Positions 26,842 through 36,197 of a stretch of DNA of 64,000 nt are shown here, piece after piece. The notes beneath the pieces are model-generated. The model made no database searches and had not been told where the DNA came from. It saw only the letters and a list, made by a program, of their open reading frames with translations. Position numbers and translations under genes: made by a program. Positions within the stretch are counted from its first letter, which is position 1. The number at the start of each line of letters is the position of its first letter. The stretch comes from Brevundimonas sp. SGAir0440 (GTDB taxonomy: Bacteria; Pseudomonadota; Alphaproteobacteria; Caulobacterales; Caulobacteraceae). The DNA lies in assembly GCF_005484585.1 (NCBI RefSeq), contig NZ_CP039435.1, forward strand, positions 434,001 to 498,000. Direction: 5' to 3'.

Positions 26842-29115
26842 GTGAACGGATTGCGACTTCGCGGGGCGATCGTCCTGGGTATCGGCCTGCTGTTTCTGCC
26901 TCTCGCAGCGTGCGGAGGCGGTGGTGGAGGCGGTGGCGGCGGCGGCACGATCACGCCCCCTGTTCCTCCGCCCCCACCGCCCCCGCCTCCTCCCCCCCCA
27001 CCACCGCCTCCGCCGCCTCCGCCTCCCTCGGTCACGTCGAGCGAGTATCTGCGGAACTACGGCCTGGCCAATATGAAGGTCCAATCCGCCTGGCAGGCCG
27101 GGGCGACTGGAGCGGGCGTCACCGTCGCCGTCGTTGACTCCGGCATCGCCAATACCTTGCCCGAGTTGGAGGGGCGTATCTCCAGCGCCTCGACCGACGT
27201 CGTCGTGGGGCGCAATACGCCCTATGTGGCGTCAAGCAGCCACGGCACGCGCGTGTCGGGCGTGATCGCCTCGAACTTCAACGGGTTCGGTACGATCGGG
27301 GTGGCGTACAATTCGACCATCCTGTCGATCCGCACCGATATCTCTGACTGCACGGACAAGAATACCGAGGTCTGTTTCAGCAGTTCGGATCTGGTGCGGG
27401 CGCTGGACTACGCCGTCTCCAATGGCGTCAAGATCATCAACATGTCGCTGGGCGGCGATGGGCGGCTGGGCTCGGCGTTCGAGGCGGCGCTGTTGCGCGC
27501 CGTCAACTCGGGCGCCGTGATCGTGGCTTCGTCAGGCAACGACGGAAACGCCAATCCGGGCTGGCCCGCGCGTTACGCCATCGACCCCCGGTTCGCCGGC
27601 AGCGTCATCGCGGTCGGATCGCACGGCGCGACCGATGCGATGTCCAGCTTCTCGAACCGGGCAGGGGATACGGCGGCCGGGTATATTTCAGCGCCGGGCG
27701 AGGATGTGATCACTGGGTGCGAGGGCACGTCATGTTGGCGCGTCAACGGCACATCCTTCTCGGCGCCGCATGTCTCCGGCGCGCTCGCTTTGCTAATGCA
27801 GGCCTTCCCCAATCTGACGGCCCGTGCGGCTCTGGATGTCTTGCTGACGACCGCCCGCGACGCCGGCGATCCGGGCACTGACATCGTCTATGGGCGCGGC
27901 CTGCTGGACATGGCCCGCGCTTTCCGGCCGGCCGGCACGACCTCGACGCCGCTGGCTGATGGAAGCTCCATCGTCAGCATGAGTGAACCGGGCAGTTTCG
28001 TCGGCGCGGCGTTCGGGGACGCTTTCGGTCGGCAGACGGCGCTGAATACGGTGCTCTACGACGCTTACGATCGCATGTTCGCCGTCCAACTGGGGGGCGC
28101 CTATCCGACTGCGCCAAGCCGGTCCTATCAGGCGGCGCCGTTCGAGCAGAACACCACGGCGACAACGACCCTGGCCCTGCCGGGCGGCGGTCGATTGAAC
28201 CTGATTGCGGCGCAACCCAGCGTGCGACCTGACCCGATTGCGCCTCGTCACGATCTGTATGATGCGCCTTGGATGGGGGACGAGCCGCGTCAGGAGGCGA
28301 TGCTTGACGTCGCCACGGGCCGGATGAACTTCTCGGTCTGGCAAGGCAAGGGCGGGGCGACATCGCCGTTCAACGGCGCGGCGGGCGACGGTTTCGCCGC
28401 CCTGGCCCAGGCCGACCACGCCGTGCGCGGCGCCATGCGGTTCGGCGCGGTGACGGTTTCTGGCGAAAGCGGGGGCGGCGATCGCCGGATGCCGCTGCGT
28501 CGTGTCGAGCAGGATGCCTCGACCTATAGTCGCGCGGCGATTGGATGGCGCGGAGCGGACGGCGGTCTGTCGTTCAGCGTGGGCGCCTTGGATGAGCGTC
28601 TCGGGCCCTTGGGCGCCTTCCTGCCGGGCGGGTCCGACTTCGCCCTGCCGTCACGGACCAGCTTCTATGCGCTTGGCGGCGACTGGACCCTGCGGCCGGG
28701 CCTGCGCCTGATCGGCGAGGCGGGGATGGGGTCGACCCGGATCGAGGGCCGGTTCCTGTCGATGGATCAGGCGGCGATCAGTTCGAACTGGCGGCTGGGC
28801 TTGTTGACGGGCTGTTCGATGATCTGCGACCGGATCAGCTTCACCCTGGCTCAACCGCTCAGGATCGAGCGCGGAACCTTCTCGGCCATGCTGGCGGATG
28901 TTCCGGTTGAATATTTCGATCCGCTGACCTATTCGCGCCGCAGCTTCTCGGCGACGCCCAGCGGCCGCCAGATCGACTTCATCCTCGGTGGCGAACGTCG
29001 GCTGTGGGATGGGTCCAGCATGACGCTGCAAGCGGTCGCCAGCCGCGAGCCGCGCCATGTCGCAGACGCGCCGCCGGAGTTCGCCTTGATCGGAGCCTGG
29101 CGGCGTCAGTTCTGA
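26842..29115 (+). CDS. Subtilisin-like (S8) serine protease lipoprotein, autotransporter-like
   Basis: A 757-residue exported protease. The signal ends in a lipobox (PLAAC), followed by a run of about 11 Gly and then a Pro run of over 20. The S8 domain (about 70-360) has all three catalytic residues: Asp99 in VVDSGIA, His134 in SSHGTRVSGV and Ser305 in NGTSFSAPHVSG. The C-terminal about 280 residues alternate polar and hydrophobic residues and end in Phe (AWRRQF), as outer-membrane barrels do. The layout resembles the NalP group of lipidated subtilase autotransporters. Whether the C-terminus is a full barrel is uncertain. Confidence 0.87.
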   Translation: MNGLRLRGAIVLGIGLLFLPLAACGGGGGGGGGGGTITPPVPPPPPPPPPPPPPPPPPPPPPSVTSSEYLRNYGLANMKVQSAWQAGATGAGVTVAVVDSGIANTLPELEGRISSASTDVVVGRNTPYVASSSHGTRVSGVIASNFNGFGTIGVAYNSTILSIRTDISDCTDKNTEVCFSSSDLVRALDYAVSNGVKIINMSLGGDGRLGSAFEAALLRAVNSGAVIVASSGNDGNANPGWPARYAIDPRFAGSVIAVGSHGATDAMSSFSNRAGDTAAGYISAPGEDVITGCEGTSCWRVNGTSFSAPHVSGALALLMQAFPNLTARAALDVLLTTARDAGDPGTDIVYGRGLLDMARAFRPAGTTSTPLADGSSIVSMSEPGSFVGAAFGDAFGRQTALNTVLYDAYDRMFAVQLGGAYPTAPSRSYQAAPFEQNTTATTTLALPGGGRLNLIAAQPSVRPDPIAPRHDLYDAPWMGDEPRQEAMLDVATGRMNFSVWQGKGGATSPFNGAAGDGFAALAQADHAVRGAMRFGAVTVSGESGGGDRRMPLRRVEQDASTYSRAAIGWRGADGGLSFSVGALDERLGPLGAFLPGGSDFALPSRTSFYALGGDWTLRPGLRLIGEAGMGSTRIEGRFLSMDQAAISSNWRLGLLTGCSMICDRISFTLAQPLRIERGTFSAMLADVPVEYFDPLTYSRRSFSATPSGRQIDFILGGERRLWDGSSMTLQAVASREPRHVADAPPEFALIGAWRRQF

Positions 29116-29139
29116 CCGACGCCGCCTGAAGACTGCGGA

Positions 29140-29775
29140 TCAGGCCTTGCCGTCGAAGGCCTGACCGTCGGCGGCGGGGGCGGCGCCATAGGGGTTCGGA
29201 GCCTGGGCGCCGGATCCCTTGGCGGCGACGACCACCATGGCGGGGCGGACGGTGCGGCCGAACAGTTCGAAACCGGACTGCATGGTCTGGATCACCGACC
29301 CGCCGGGCACGGTCTCGGACGGCTGTTCCATCATCGCCTGATGCAGATGCGGGTTGAAGGCCTCGCCCGCCTCCGGCGCGACGCGCTTCAGGCCGTTGGC
29401 GTCGAAGGCTTGCAGCAAGGCCTTTTGCGTCAGTTCCAGCCCGGTCACCAGACCGGCCGTTGCGCCCTCGGCGTCCTTGGGCGCAGCCATCAGGGCGCGT
29501 TCAAGATTGTCGGCGACGCCCAGCAGGTCCTTGGCGAAGCGCTGGATCGCGAAGGCGCGCGCGTCGTTCTGCTGCGTCTCCGAACGGCGCTTCAGATTCT
29601 CCATCTCGGCGGCGACGCGTAGGGCGCGGTCCTTCCACTCGTCACGCTCCGCGATCACGGCGTCCAGCGGCGCCAGATCGTCGGACGGATGGGCGTCCAG
29701 CCCGTGTTCGGCATTGGTTTCGGCCATGTCGGCGTCCACGGCGTTCAGTTCGTCGTTAAGGGGCTTGTCGCTCAC
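29140..29775 (-). CDS. grpE: GrpE nucleotide exchange factor
   Basis: A 211-residue co-chaperone that drives ADP release from DnaK. The acidic N-terminus leads into the long dimer helix ([20 protein letters not shown], then [19 protein letters not shown]), and the C-terminal beta domain has [13 protein letters not shown]-like [25 protein letters not shown]. The tail is Pro/Ala-rich and longer than usual. It starts at a GTG that overlaps the hrcA stop (GTGA). A 9-base inverted repeat (29140-29148 with 29156-29164) covers its stop. Confidence 0.95.
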   Translation of the reverse strand: MSDKPLNDELNAVDADMAETNAEHGLDAHPSDDLAPLDAVIAERDEWKDRALRVAAEMENLKRRSETQQNDARAFAIQRFAKDLLGVADNLERALMAAPKDAEGATAGLVTGLELTQKALLQAFDANGLKRVAPEAGEAFNPHLHQAMMEQPSETVPGGSVIQTMQSGFELFGRTVRPAMVVVAAKGSGAQAPNPYGAAPAADGQAFDGKA

Positions 29776-30884
29776 TTGTCGTTCCCGTCCAGCATCCGGC
29801 CCAGCACCCGGGCGGTATAGTCCACCAACGGAATGACACGGGCGTAGTTCAGTCTTGCGGGGCCTATGACGCCGATGGCGCCCAGAACCCGCTGTCGGCC
29901 GCTCATATAGGGCGCCGCGATCACGGCGGAACCCGAAAGTGAAAACAACCGTGTCTCGGCGCCGATGAAAATGCGTACGCCTTGGGCCGCATCGACGCCG
30001 TCCAGCAGGCCGATCAGCTGTTCCTTCTGCTCCAGATCATCGAACAAGACGCGGACCCGCTCCAGATCGGCCAGGCCTTCCCGGTCTTGAAGCAGGTTGG
30101 CGCGACCGCGGACGATCAGGGCGCGCTCCCGGTCGGCGCCGCCGGACCAGGCGGCGAATCCGTCCTCGACCAGGCGGGCGGCGGTCTGGTCCAGTTCGCG
30201 TCGCGCGATTTCCAGCTCTTGCGTCATCTCGCGCCGGGCGTCGGCGAACGGTCGGCCGCGCAGGCGGGCGTTCAGGAAGTTGGAGGCCTCGACCAGGGTC
30301 GACGGCGTGACGCCGGCCGACAGGGTCATGATGCGGTTCTCGACCGTGCCGTCATCAGCGACGATGACCGCCAGGGCCTGATCGCCGCCCAGGGCCACGA
30401 ACTCGACATGTTTGACGCCGGAATCGCGCACCGGGCTGGAGACAACGCCTGCGCCGCCGGCCAGGCCCGACAGCAGGTTCGAGGCTTCATCCAGCGCCGC
30501 CTCGAAGTTCCGACCGCGCCCCGCCAGCCGCCCGTCGATCTCACGCCGTTCTTCCTTGGTCAGGTCGCCGACTTCCAGCAGGCCGTCCACGAACAGGCGC
30601 AGGCCCGCGTGGGTCGGGATCCGCCCGGCCGAGGTGTGTGGCGCGGCCAAGAGGCCCGCAAGGGTCAGATCCTGCATGGTGTTGCGGATCGAGGCGGGCG
30701 ACAGGGCGACGCCGCCCAGCGACAGGGTCCGCGACCCGACCGGCTCGCCGGTCTCCAAATAGGATTCCACGATGCGACGGAAGATGTCGCGTGCCCGCGC
30801 ATCCAGCCCCGCCAGACCCGCGAGGGCCAGATTCGGGGATGGGCCGGCGTCGAACGGCGGGTTTTTCGGGGCATACAGGCTCAC
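29772..30884 (-). CDS. hrcA: Heat-inducible transcription repressor HrcA
   Basis: A 370-residue repressor that binds CIRCE elements of heat-shock operons. The N-terminal winged helix includes [20 protein letters not shown] and [19 protein letters not shown], then [17 protein letters not shown]. The GAF-like region and IVPLVDYT-like end ([18 protein letters not shown]) are typical. I take the GTG at 30884; the open frame runs further upstream across the divergent rph gene, which is a shadow. No CIRCE is seen between hrcA and rph, so its targets lie elsewhere. Co-transcribed with grpE. Confidence 0.94.
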   Translation of the reverse strand: MSLYAPKNPPFDAGPSPNLALAGLAGLDARARDIFRRIVESYLETGEPVGSRTLSLGGVALSPASIRNTMQDLTLAGLLAAPHTSAGRIPTHAGLRLFVDGLLEVGDLTKEERREIDGRLAGRGRNFEAALDEASNLLSGLAGGAGVVSSPVRDSGVKHVEFVALGGDQALAVIVADDGTVENRIMTLSAGVTPSTLVEASNFLNARLRGRPFADARREMTQELEIARRELDQTAARLVEDGFAAWSGGADRERALIVRGRANLLQDREGLADLERVRVLFDDLEQKEQLIGLLDGVDAAQGVRIFIGAETRLFSLSGSAVIAAPYMSGRQRVLGAIGVIGPARLNYARVIPLVDYTARVLGRMLDGNDK

Positions 30885-30944
30885 GGTTTCAGGATAAGCA
30901 CCGCCGCCACAGCTTCCAAGGTCAGACTTCCAAGGATCCCGCCC

Positions 30945-31670
30945 ATGCGCCATTCGCAACGCACCGACGATCAACTGCGTCCCGTGACCATCGAGACCGG
31001 CGTCAACCGCTATGCCGAGGGCTCGTGCCTGATCAGTTTCGGCAACACCAAGGTGCTGGTGACCGCCTCGATCGAGGACAAGGTGCCGGGCTGGATGCGC
31101 AACTCGGGTCAGGGATGGGTAACCGCCGAATATGGCATGCTGCCCCGCGCCACCCACACGCGCGGGCGTCGTGAAGCCGCCGCCGGCAAACAGTCGGGCC
31201 GCACGCAAGAGATCCAGCGATTGATCGGCCGCTCCCTGCGCGCCGTGGTGGACCTGAAGGCGCTCGGCGAACGTCAGGTGCTGATCGACTGCGACGTCAT
31301 CCAGGCCGACGGCGGCACGCGCACGGCGTCGATCACCGGCGCCTGGGTCGCCATGAGCCTGGCGCTGAACTATCTGCGCGACGAGGGTGTGTTGAAGGCC
31401 GACCCGATCACGGACCAGGTGGCGGCCGTGTCGTGCGGCGTCTGCGACGGCGTGCCGGTGCTGGACCTGGATTACGAAGAAGACTCCGAGGCCGAGGCGG
31501 ATTCAAACTTCGTCCTGACCGGCTCGGGCCAGATCGTCGAAGTCCAGGCCACCGGCGAGAAGCGCGGCTTCTCGCGCGCCGAGTTCGACCGGCTCTTCTC
31601 GCTGGCCGAGACCGGCTGCACCGAACTGTTCGCCCTGCAGAAGGCGGCCTTGGCGGCGGTGAAGCGATAA
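30945..31670 (+). CDS. rph: Ribonuclease PH
   Basis: A 241-residue phosphorolytic 3'-5' exoribonuclease that trims tRNA 3' ends. Marks are [16 protein letters not shown] (here LRPVTIETG), [60 protein letters not shown] and the C-terminal DLDYEEDS with the catalytic acidic residues. AAGGATC precedes the ATG. It is divergent from hrcA with a 60-base gap, an arrangement widespread in alphaproteobacteria. Confidence 0.96.
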   Translation: MRHSQRTDDQLRPVTIETGVNRYAEGSCLISFGNTKVLVTASIEDKVPGWMRNSGQGWVTAEYGMLPRATHTRGRREAAAGKQSGRTQEIQRLIGRSLRAVVDLKALGERQVLIDCDVIQADGGTRTASITGAWVAMSLALNYLRDEGVLKADPITDQVAAVSCGVCDGVPVLDLDYEEDSEAEADSNFVLTGSGQIVEVQATGEKRGFSRAEFDRLFSLAETGCTELFALQKAALAAVKR

Positions 31671-31735
31671 GGGGGTTTCACCTCGGGGCTCGGACGGGCA
31701 TCCTCGTTCGGTCAGTCCTGACCGGAGACAAGTCG

Positions 31736-32197
31736 ATGCGTCGATCCCCCTGGCTTTCAATGGCCGCCTGCGTTCTGTTGATGGCTGGATGTCAGCGCGC
31801 TGATCCAGCCGATCAGCCTGCGTCCGGAGACATGGCGGCACGCAGCGACGTCATCGACGCGGTTCCATTGACGCCGGACGCTCCGCCGCCTGCCGCGCCC
31901 GCCAAGCCGGCGGTTGCGGAGAAGGAAGAGACCCTGCCGGCCGACGACCCTGAGGCCAAGATCCCCGAGGGTCCCGACATGCCCGCTCAGCCGGTGCCGA
32001 TCAGCGAGGTCCCCTGCCGCGACGCCATCGGCGCCGCCGCCTCGGCCCGATTGGTCGAGCGCTGCATCCAGGTCAGCCCGGCGACCCGCCCGCCCTGCAA
32101 CGCCGCCAACCCCTGCGACCTTATCCAAGGCGAGATCGACCGGTCCTGCAAGCTGTGGGAACGCGACGGCGACCCGCCGGCGGCGTGCAAGCCCTAG
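31736..32197 (+). CDS. Small cysteine-rich lipoprotein of unknown function
   Basis: A 153-residue protein with a lipobox (LLMAGC, Cys19), then an acidic, Pro/Ala-rich spacer (about 25-95) and a C-terminal domain of about 55 residues with six cysteines (PCRD, RCIQ, PCNA, PCDL, SCKL, ACKP), which suggests disulphides in the periplasm. I do not recognise the family. GGAG lies six to ten bases before the ATG. It may be co-transcribed with rph, 65 bases upstream. Its TAG stop overlaps the TAG stop of glmM on the other strand within one CTAG. Confidence 0.75.
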   Translation: MRRSPWLSMAACVLLMAGCQRADPADQPASGDMAARSDVIDAVPLTPDAPPPAAPAKPAVAEKEETLPADDPEAKIPEGPDMPAQPVPISEVPCRDAIGAAASARLVERCIQVSPATRPPCNAANPCDLIQGEIDRSCKLWERDGDPPAACKP

Positions 32198-33540
32198 GCT
32201 GAGCGCACCGCGCCCGCCACATCGGCCACTACGCGTTTCACCAGCGCCTCGTCGTCGCCCTCGGCCATGACGCGGATCAGCTTTTCCGTGCCCGAGGGGC
32301 GCACCAGCAGCCGTCCCTGACCGCTCAGGGCCGCTTCGGCCTCGACGATGGCGGCCTTGACCGCGTCGGTCTCCAGCGGCTTGTCGGCGGTGAAGCGGAC
32401 GTTCTCCAGCTTTTGCGGCACGGGCTCGAACTGACGGGCCAGTTCGCTCATCGGCTTGCCGGATTCGACCAGGACGGCCAGCACCTGCAGCGCCGCCATC
32501 AGGCCGTCGCCGGTGGTGGCATGGTCGTGCAGAATGATGTGGCCCGACTGCTCGCCGCCGATGTTGAAGCCGCCTTCGCGCATCCTTTCCATGACATAGC
32601 GGTCGCCGACCTTGGTCCGCTCCAGCGTCAGGCCTTCGGACTTCAGTTTACGCTCTAACCCCAGGTTGGACATGACGGTGGCCACCACGCCCCCGCCGGT
32701 CAGGAGGCCGCGCCTGGCCCAGTCCAGCCCGACCAGGGCCATGATCTGATCGCCGTCCACGACCCGACCCGTCTCGTCGCAGATGATCAGTCGGTCGGCG
32801 TCGCCGTCCAGGGCGATGCCGATGTCGGCGCGGTAGCGTTTGACCGCATCGGCCAGGGTCGCCGGATGGGTCGAGCCGCACTCGGCGTTGATGTTGGTGC
32901 CGTTGGGGGTCACGCCGACGGGGAAGACTTCGGCGCCCAGTTCGAACAGGGTGGTGGGCGCGACCTTGTATCCGGCGCCGTTGGCGCAATCGACGGCGAT
33001 GCGCAGCCCTTGTAGCGTCAGCCGTTTGGGGAAGGCCTGTTTGGCGATCTCGATATAACGCGCCTGTGCGTCGTCGATGCGTTTGACCCGGCCCAGCTTG
33101 TTCGACGGCGCCAGACCCTGGTCCAGGCCCTGGTCCATCATGGCCTCGATCTTCAGTTCGATCTCGTCCGACAGCTTGTAGCCGTCCGGCCCGAACAGCT
33201 TGATCCCGTTGTCGGCATAGTCGTTGTGCGAGGCCGAGATCATCACGCCCAGATCGGCCCGCATCGAGCGGGTCAGCATGGCCACGCCCGGTGTCGGCAC
33301 GGGCCCGAAGGTGCGCACGTCCATTCCGACCGAAGCAAACCCGGCGACCAGGGCCGGCTCGATCGTATAGCCCGACAGGCGGGTGTCCTTGCCGATCACC
33401 ACCAGATGGCGGCGGTCGTCGTCGGTGCGGAACAGTTTCCCGGCCGCCAGACCCACACGCAGCGCGACCTCGGCCGTCATCGGATGGGTATTGGCGCAGC
33501 CGCGAATGCCGTCGGTGCCGAAGTATTTTCTGTCGCCCAA
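32194..33540 (-). CDS. glmM: Phosphoglucosamine mutase
   Basis: A 448-residue enzyme converting glucosamine-6-phosphate to glucosamine-1-phosphate for UDP-GlcNAc. It has YFGTDGIRG at the N-terminus, the phosphoserine loop [18 protein letters not shown], the metal loop [10 protein letters not shown] and the sugar loop GGEQSGHI, and ends with the phosphate-binding [12 protein letters not shown]. It starts with TTG; AAAGGA lies eight bases upstream. It works directly after GlmS, which is encoded divergently beyond a 161-base gap. Confidence 0.96.
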   Translation of the reverse strand: MGDRKYFGTDGIRGCANTHPMTAEVALRVGLAAGKLFRTDDDRRHLVVIGKDTRLSGYTIEPALVAGFASVGMDVRTFGPVPTPGVAMLTRSMRADLGVMISASHNDYADNGIKLFGPDGYKLSDEIELKIEAMMDQGLDQGLAPSNKLGRVKRIDDAQARYIEIAKQAFPKRLTLQGLRIAVDCANGAGYKVAPTTLFELGAEVFPVGVTPNGTNINAECGSTHPATLADAVKRYRADIGIALDGDADRLIICDETGRVVDGDQIMALVGLDWARRGLLTGGGVVATVMSNLGLERKLKSEGLTLERTKVGDRYVMERMREGGFNIGGEQSGHIILHDHATTGDGLMAALQVLAVLVESGKPMSELARQFEPVPQKLENVRFTADKPLETDAVKAAIVEAEAALSGQGRLLVRPSGTEKLIRVMAEGDDEALVKRVVADVAGAVRSA

Positions 33541-33553
33541 GGCCTGGTCCTTT

Positions 33554-33584
33554 GTTTCGGGTAACGTTCCGAAACCCCTTTTTT
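33554..33584. promoter_or_regulatory. Inverted repeat with T run between glmM and glmS
   Basis: GTTTCGG (33554-33560) pairs with CCGAAAC (33569-33575) around an 8-base spacer, followed on the + strand by CCC and six T. It lies just upstream of the glmM start. As a + strand terminator it would have no obvious gene to end, so an operator or a glmM leader hairpin is equally possible. Confidence 0.45.
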
Positions 33585-33620
33585 GATGCGGCCCGCCTTA
33601 AGATTGCATAGACGGCCGAT

Positions 33621-33676
33621 GGGGCTTGATGTGTGGCTTAGCCCCGGATCGCCGCCAGTGCAAAGCGGCGCCCTTT
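33621..33676 (+). promoter_or_regulatory. glmS: Two hairpins in the region before glmS
   Basis: GGGGCT (33621-33626) pairs with AGCCCC (33640-33645), and CGCCGC (33650-33655) pairs with GCGGCG (33665-33670), the latter followed by CCCTTTTCC. If transcribed, the second has a terminator-like form 25 bases before the glmS ATG. No glmS ribozyme core was recognised. Confidence 0.35.
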
Positions 33677-33701
33677 TCCTGACTTCTCGGAGCCTTCGCT
33701 C

Positions 33702-35516
33702 ATGTGCGGCATCATCGGCGTCACCGGCAATGGTCCTGTCGTTCCCCGGCTGATCGACAGCCTGAAACGGCTGGAGTATCGCGGCTATGATTCCGCCGGC
33801 GTCGCCGCCGTCGTGGACGGCTCGGTCGAGCGCCGCCGCGCCAAGGGCAAGATCCGCAATCTGGAGGCCGTCCTGGCCGAGGATCCGATGACGGCGACGG
33901 TCGGCATCGGCCATACGCGATGGGCGACCCACGGCGCGCCGACGACCGAGAACGCCCACCCGCACAAGGCCGGTCGTGTCACCCTGGTCCATAACGGCAT
34001 CATCGAGAACTTCGCCGAGTTGAAGGCCGAACTGGCGGCCGAAGGCCATGTCTTCGAAAGCCAGACCGATACCGAGGTCATCGCCCACCTGCTGGACGCC
34101 GAACTGAACGCCGGGAGCGCGCCGCTTGACGCGTTCAAGATCACCCTCGACAGGCTGACCGGCGCCTATGCGCTGGCGGTGCTGATCGACGGGACGGACG
34201 ACCTGATCCTGGGCGCCCGGCGCGGCAGCCCGTTGGTGGTCGGCTGGGGCGAGGACGAGATGTATCTGGGCTCGGACGCGCTGGCCGTCGGTCCGTTCAC
34301 GCAGAAGATTTCCTATCTGGAAGAGGGCGATTATGTCGCCGTGACCAAGGCCGGCGCTCAGATGTTCGATGTGGCGGGCAAGCCGGTCGAACGCGCCATC
34401 GTTCAGGTCTCGGCCTCATCGGCCATGGTTGAGAAGGGCGAATATCGCCACTTCATGGAAAAGGAGATCCATGAACAGCCCGACAGCGTCCAGCACACCC
34501 TGTCGGAATATCTCGACCTGGTGACGGGCAAGGCCAAGATCAATCCCGTCGATTTCGCCGCCATCGACCGCATCCAGATCGTCGCCTGCGGCACCGCCTT
34601 CTACGCTGGCCAGATCGGCCGCTACGCGTTCGAGAAGCTGGCTGGCCTGCCCTGCGACGTCGAGATCGCATCCGAGTTCCGCTATCGCTCGCCCGCCGTG
34701 TCGAAATCGACCCTGGCCGTCGCCGTCAGCCAGTCGGGTGAGACGGCCGACACCCTAGCCAGCCTGACCTGGTGCAAGGCGCAAGGGTTGCAGACCGCCG
34801 CCGTCGTCAATGTTCACTCGTCCTCCATGGCGCGTGAGGCCGCCGTGCTGTGGCCCACCCATGCCGGGCCCGAGATCGGCGTCGCCTCGACCAAGGCCTT
34901 CACCGCCCAGGTCGCGGCCCTGCTGGCACTGGCCGTGGCGGCGGGCGTGGCGCGCGGCCGGATCGATGCGGCTCACGAGGCCGAGCTGGTCAAGGCTCTG
35001 TTCGAAAGCCCGCGCCTGATTGCCGAGGCCCTGACGATGGGCGACAGCATCCGCGCCGTGACCCACGACCTGTCAAAGGCCGACGATGTCCTGTTCCTGG
35101 GGCGCGGGGCCATGTTCCCGCTGGCGATGGAAGGCGCGCTGAAGCTGAAGGAGATCAGCTATATCCACGCCGAGGGCTATGCCGCCGGAGAGTTGAAACA
35201 CGGCCCCATCGCCCTGATCGACGAAGAGACCCCGACCATCGCCCTGGCTCCGCTTGACGATGTGTTCGAAAAGACCGCGTCCAACCTGCAGGAGGTCGCC
35301 GCACGGGGCGGCCCGGTCGTCATGATCGCGCCGGAAAAGGCGCCCGATCCGCACGGCGCCGGTATTCGCCGCATCCACGCCCCCGACTGTCACCCGCTGA
35401 TCGCGCCCCTGGTCTATGCCGTGCCGGTGCAACTGCTGGCCTATTACACCGCCGCTCAGAAGGGCACCGACGTCGATCAGCCCCGCAACCTGGCCAAATC
35501 CGTCACGGTCGAATAG
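33702..35516 (+). CDS. glmS: Glutamine-fructose-6-phosphate aminotransferase (isomerizing)
   Basis: A 604-residue enzyme for glucosamine-6-phosphate synthesis, the first step to peptidoglycan and LPS amino sugars. The Ntn glutaminase domain starts with the catalytic Cys (MCGIIGVTG) and has HTRWATHGAPTTENAHPH. Two SIS domains follow (VACGTAFYAGQIGRYAFE, AVSQSGETADT; FLGRGAMFPLAMEGALKLKEISYIHAE). It ends with the conserved NLAKSVTVE, which is the TnsD recognition part of attTn7 in many bacteria. Its last 40 bases overlap the end of the convergent regulator gene. Confidence 0.97.
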   Translation: MCGIIGVTGNGPVVPRLIDSLKRLEYRGYDSAGVAAVVDGSVERRRAKGKIRNLEAVLAEDPMTATVGIGHTRWATHGAPTTENAHPHKAGRVTLVHNGIIENFAELKAELAAEGHVFESQTDTEVIAHLLDAELNAGSAPLDAFKITLDRLTGAYALAVLIDGTDDLILGARRGSPLVVGWGEDEMYLGSDALAVGPFTQKISYLEEGDYVAVTKAGAQMFDVAGKPVERAIVQVSASSAMVEKGEYRHFMEKEIHEQPDSVQHTLSEYLDLVTGKAKINPVDFAAIDRIQIVACGTAFYAGQIGRYAFEKLAGLPCDVEIASEFRYRSPAVSKSTLAVAVSQSGETADTLASLTWCKAQGLQTAAVVNVHSSSMAREAAVLWPTHAGPEIGVASTKAFTAQVAALLALAVAAGVARGRIDAAHEAELVKALFESPRLIAEALTMGDSIRAVTHDLSKADDVLFLGRGAMFPLAMEGALKLKEISYIHAEGYAAGELKHGPIALIDEETPTIALAPLDDVFEKTASNLQEVAARGGPVVMIAPEKAPDPHGAGIRRIHAPDCHPLIAPLVYAVPVQLLAYYTAAQKGTDVDQPRNLAKSVTVE

Positions 35517-36145
35517 GTCGCGTCTGTCATCCGCCGCAGGGCGTCTGCATCGGTGATCTGGATCGCGCCGCGCCGCAGCCGCACGGCGCCGGCGGCGCAC
35601 AGTTCGGTGCAGGCGGTCGATATGCTGGCGCGTCGCACAGCCATCAGCTGCGACAGCTCGGTTTGACGAAGGGCCAGGACGGCGCCTCCCTTTCGGTCGT
35701 GAACGTCGAGCAATAGGGCGGCCAGGCGCTGACTGACTTTTAATGTGGCGTGGCGCGAAAGCTCAGCCTGAAGGGCGATGTTGCGACGGCGAAGATCAAT
35801 CAGCGCCATCTCGACCAGACTGTCGCGATCGATCTTTTGCGCCAGCTTGCGAGCGGAGACGGTCAGGTATCGTCCGGCCGTCAACCAAACGGCCGACTCT
35901 GGCCCACCCCCGCCCAATACAGCGTCGAAGTTGATCACGTCGTCGCTGGACGCCAGCCCATGCGACAGAGCGCCGTCGAGCCTGATCCGCGCCAGGACGC
36001 CGGACAAGATCAGCGTGACGACCGCTTCGCCATTTTGTGTGGTTGAGGTTCTCGCACCGGCCTCGGCGAAGAAGGCGTCCCCTTCGTCCAGGCCCTGCAC
36101 CGCAAGGGCGGACAATAGAGCGTGGGCGAGGTTTGACTGGGACAT
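35477..36145 (-). CDS. Crp/Fnr-like transcriptional regulator overlapping glmS
   Basis: A 222-residue regulator. The N-terminal about 120 residues are a degenerate cNMP-type beta domain (VTLILSGVLARIRLDG, AGRYLTVSARKL), and the C-terminal winged helix reads LALRQTELSQLMAVRRASISTACTELCAAGAVRLRRGAIQI. The ATG at 36145 follows GGAG that is part of the palindrome CCGTCTAGACGG. The last about 12 residues (STVTDLARLRG) are antisense to the conserved glmS end, a peptide often seen as an artefact, so the true stop is real but this tail is not functional evidence. Confidence 0.8.
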   Translation of the reverse strand: MSQSNLAHALLSALAVQGLDEGDAFFAEAGARTSTTQNGEAVVTLILSGVLARIRLDGALSHGLASSDDVINFDAVLGGGGPESAVWLTAGRYLTVSARKLAQKIDRDSLVEMALIDLRRRNIALQAELSRHATLKVSQRLAALLLDVHDRKGGAVLALRQTELSQLMAVRRASISTACTELCAAGAVRLRRGAIQITDADALRRMTDATYSTVTDLARLRG

Positions 36146-36148
36146 GCT

Positions 36149-36160
36149 CCGTCTAGACGG
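36149..36160. promoter_or_regulatory. Perfect palindrome over the ribosome binding site of the Crp/Fnr-like gene
   Basis: CCGTCTAGACGG is a perfect 12-base palindrome that ends three bases before the ATG of the regulator at 36145 and contains its GGAG (on the minus strand). CTAG is rare in such genomes. Auto-repression is a possible reading. Confidence 0.4.
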
Positions 36161-36197
36161 CCGATCGCCGTTCGGTGCGATAACATGCGTTAAGCGC

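Noticed and set aside
30885..30944. CIRCE element near hrcA
   Set aside because: No TTAGCACTC/GAGTGCTAA pair in the 60-base hrcA-rph gap.
30885..31208. N-terminal extension of hrcA across rph
   Set aside because: The extension is antisense to conserved RNase PH sequence; the GTG at 30884 gives a normal HrcA N-terminus.
33600..33701. glmS ribozyme
   Set aside because: No recognisable core; the ribozyme is known mainly from Gram-positive bacteria.
35505..35560. Tn7 end or attTn7 insertion after glmS
   Set aside because: No Tn7 end repeats or transposition genes; the regulator gene follows directly.
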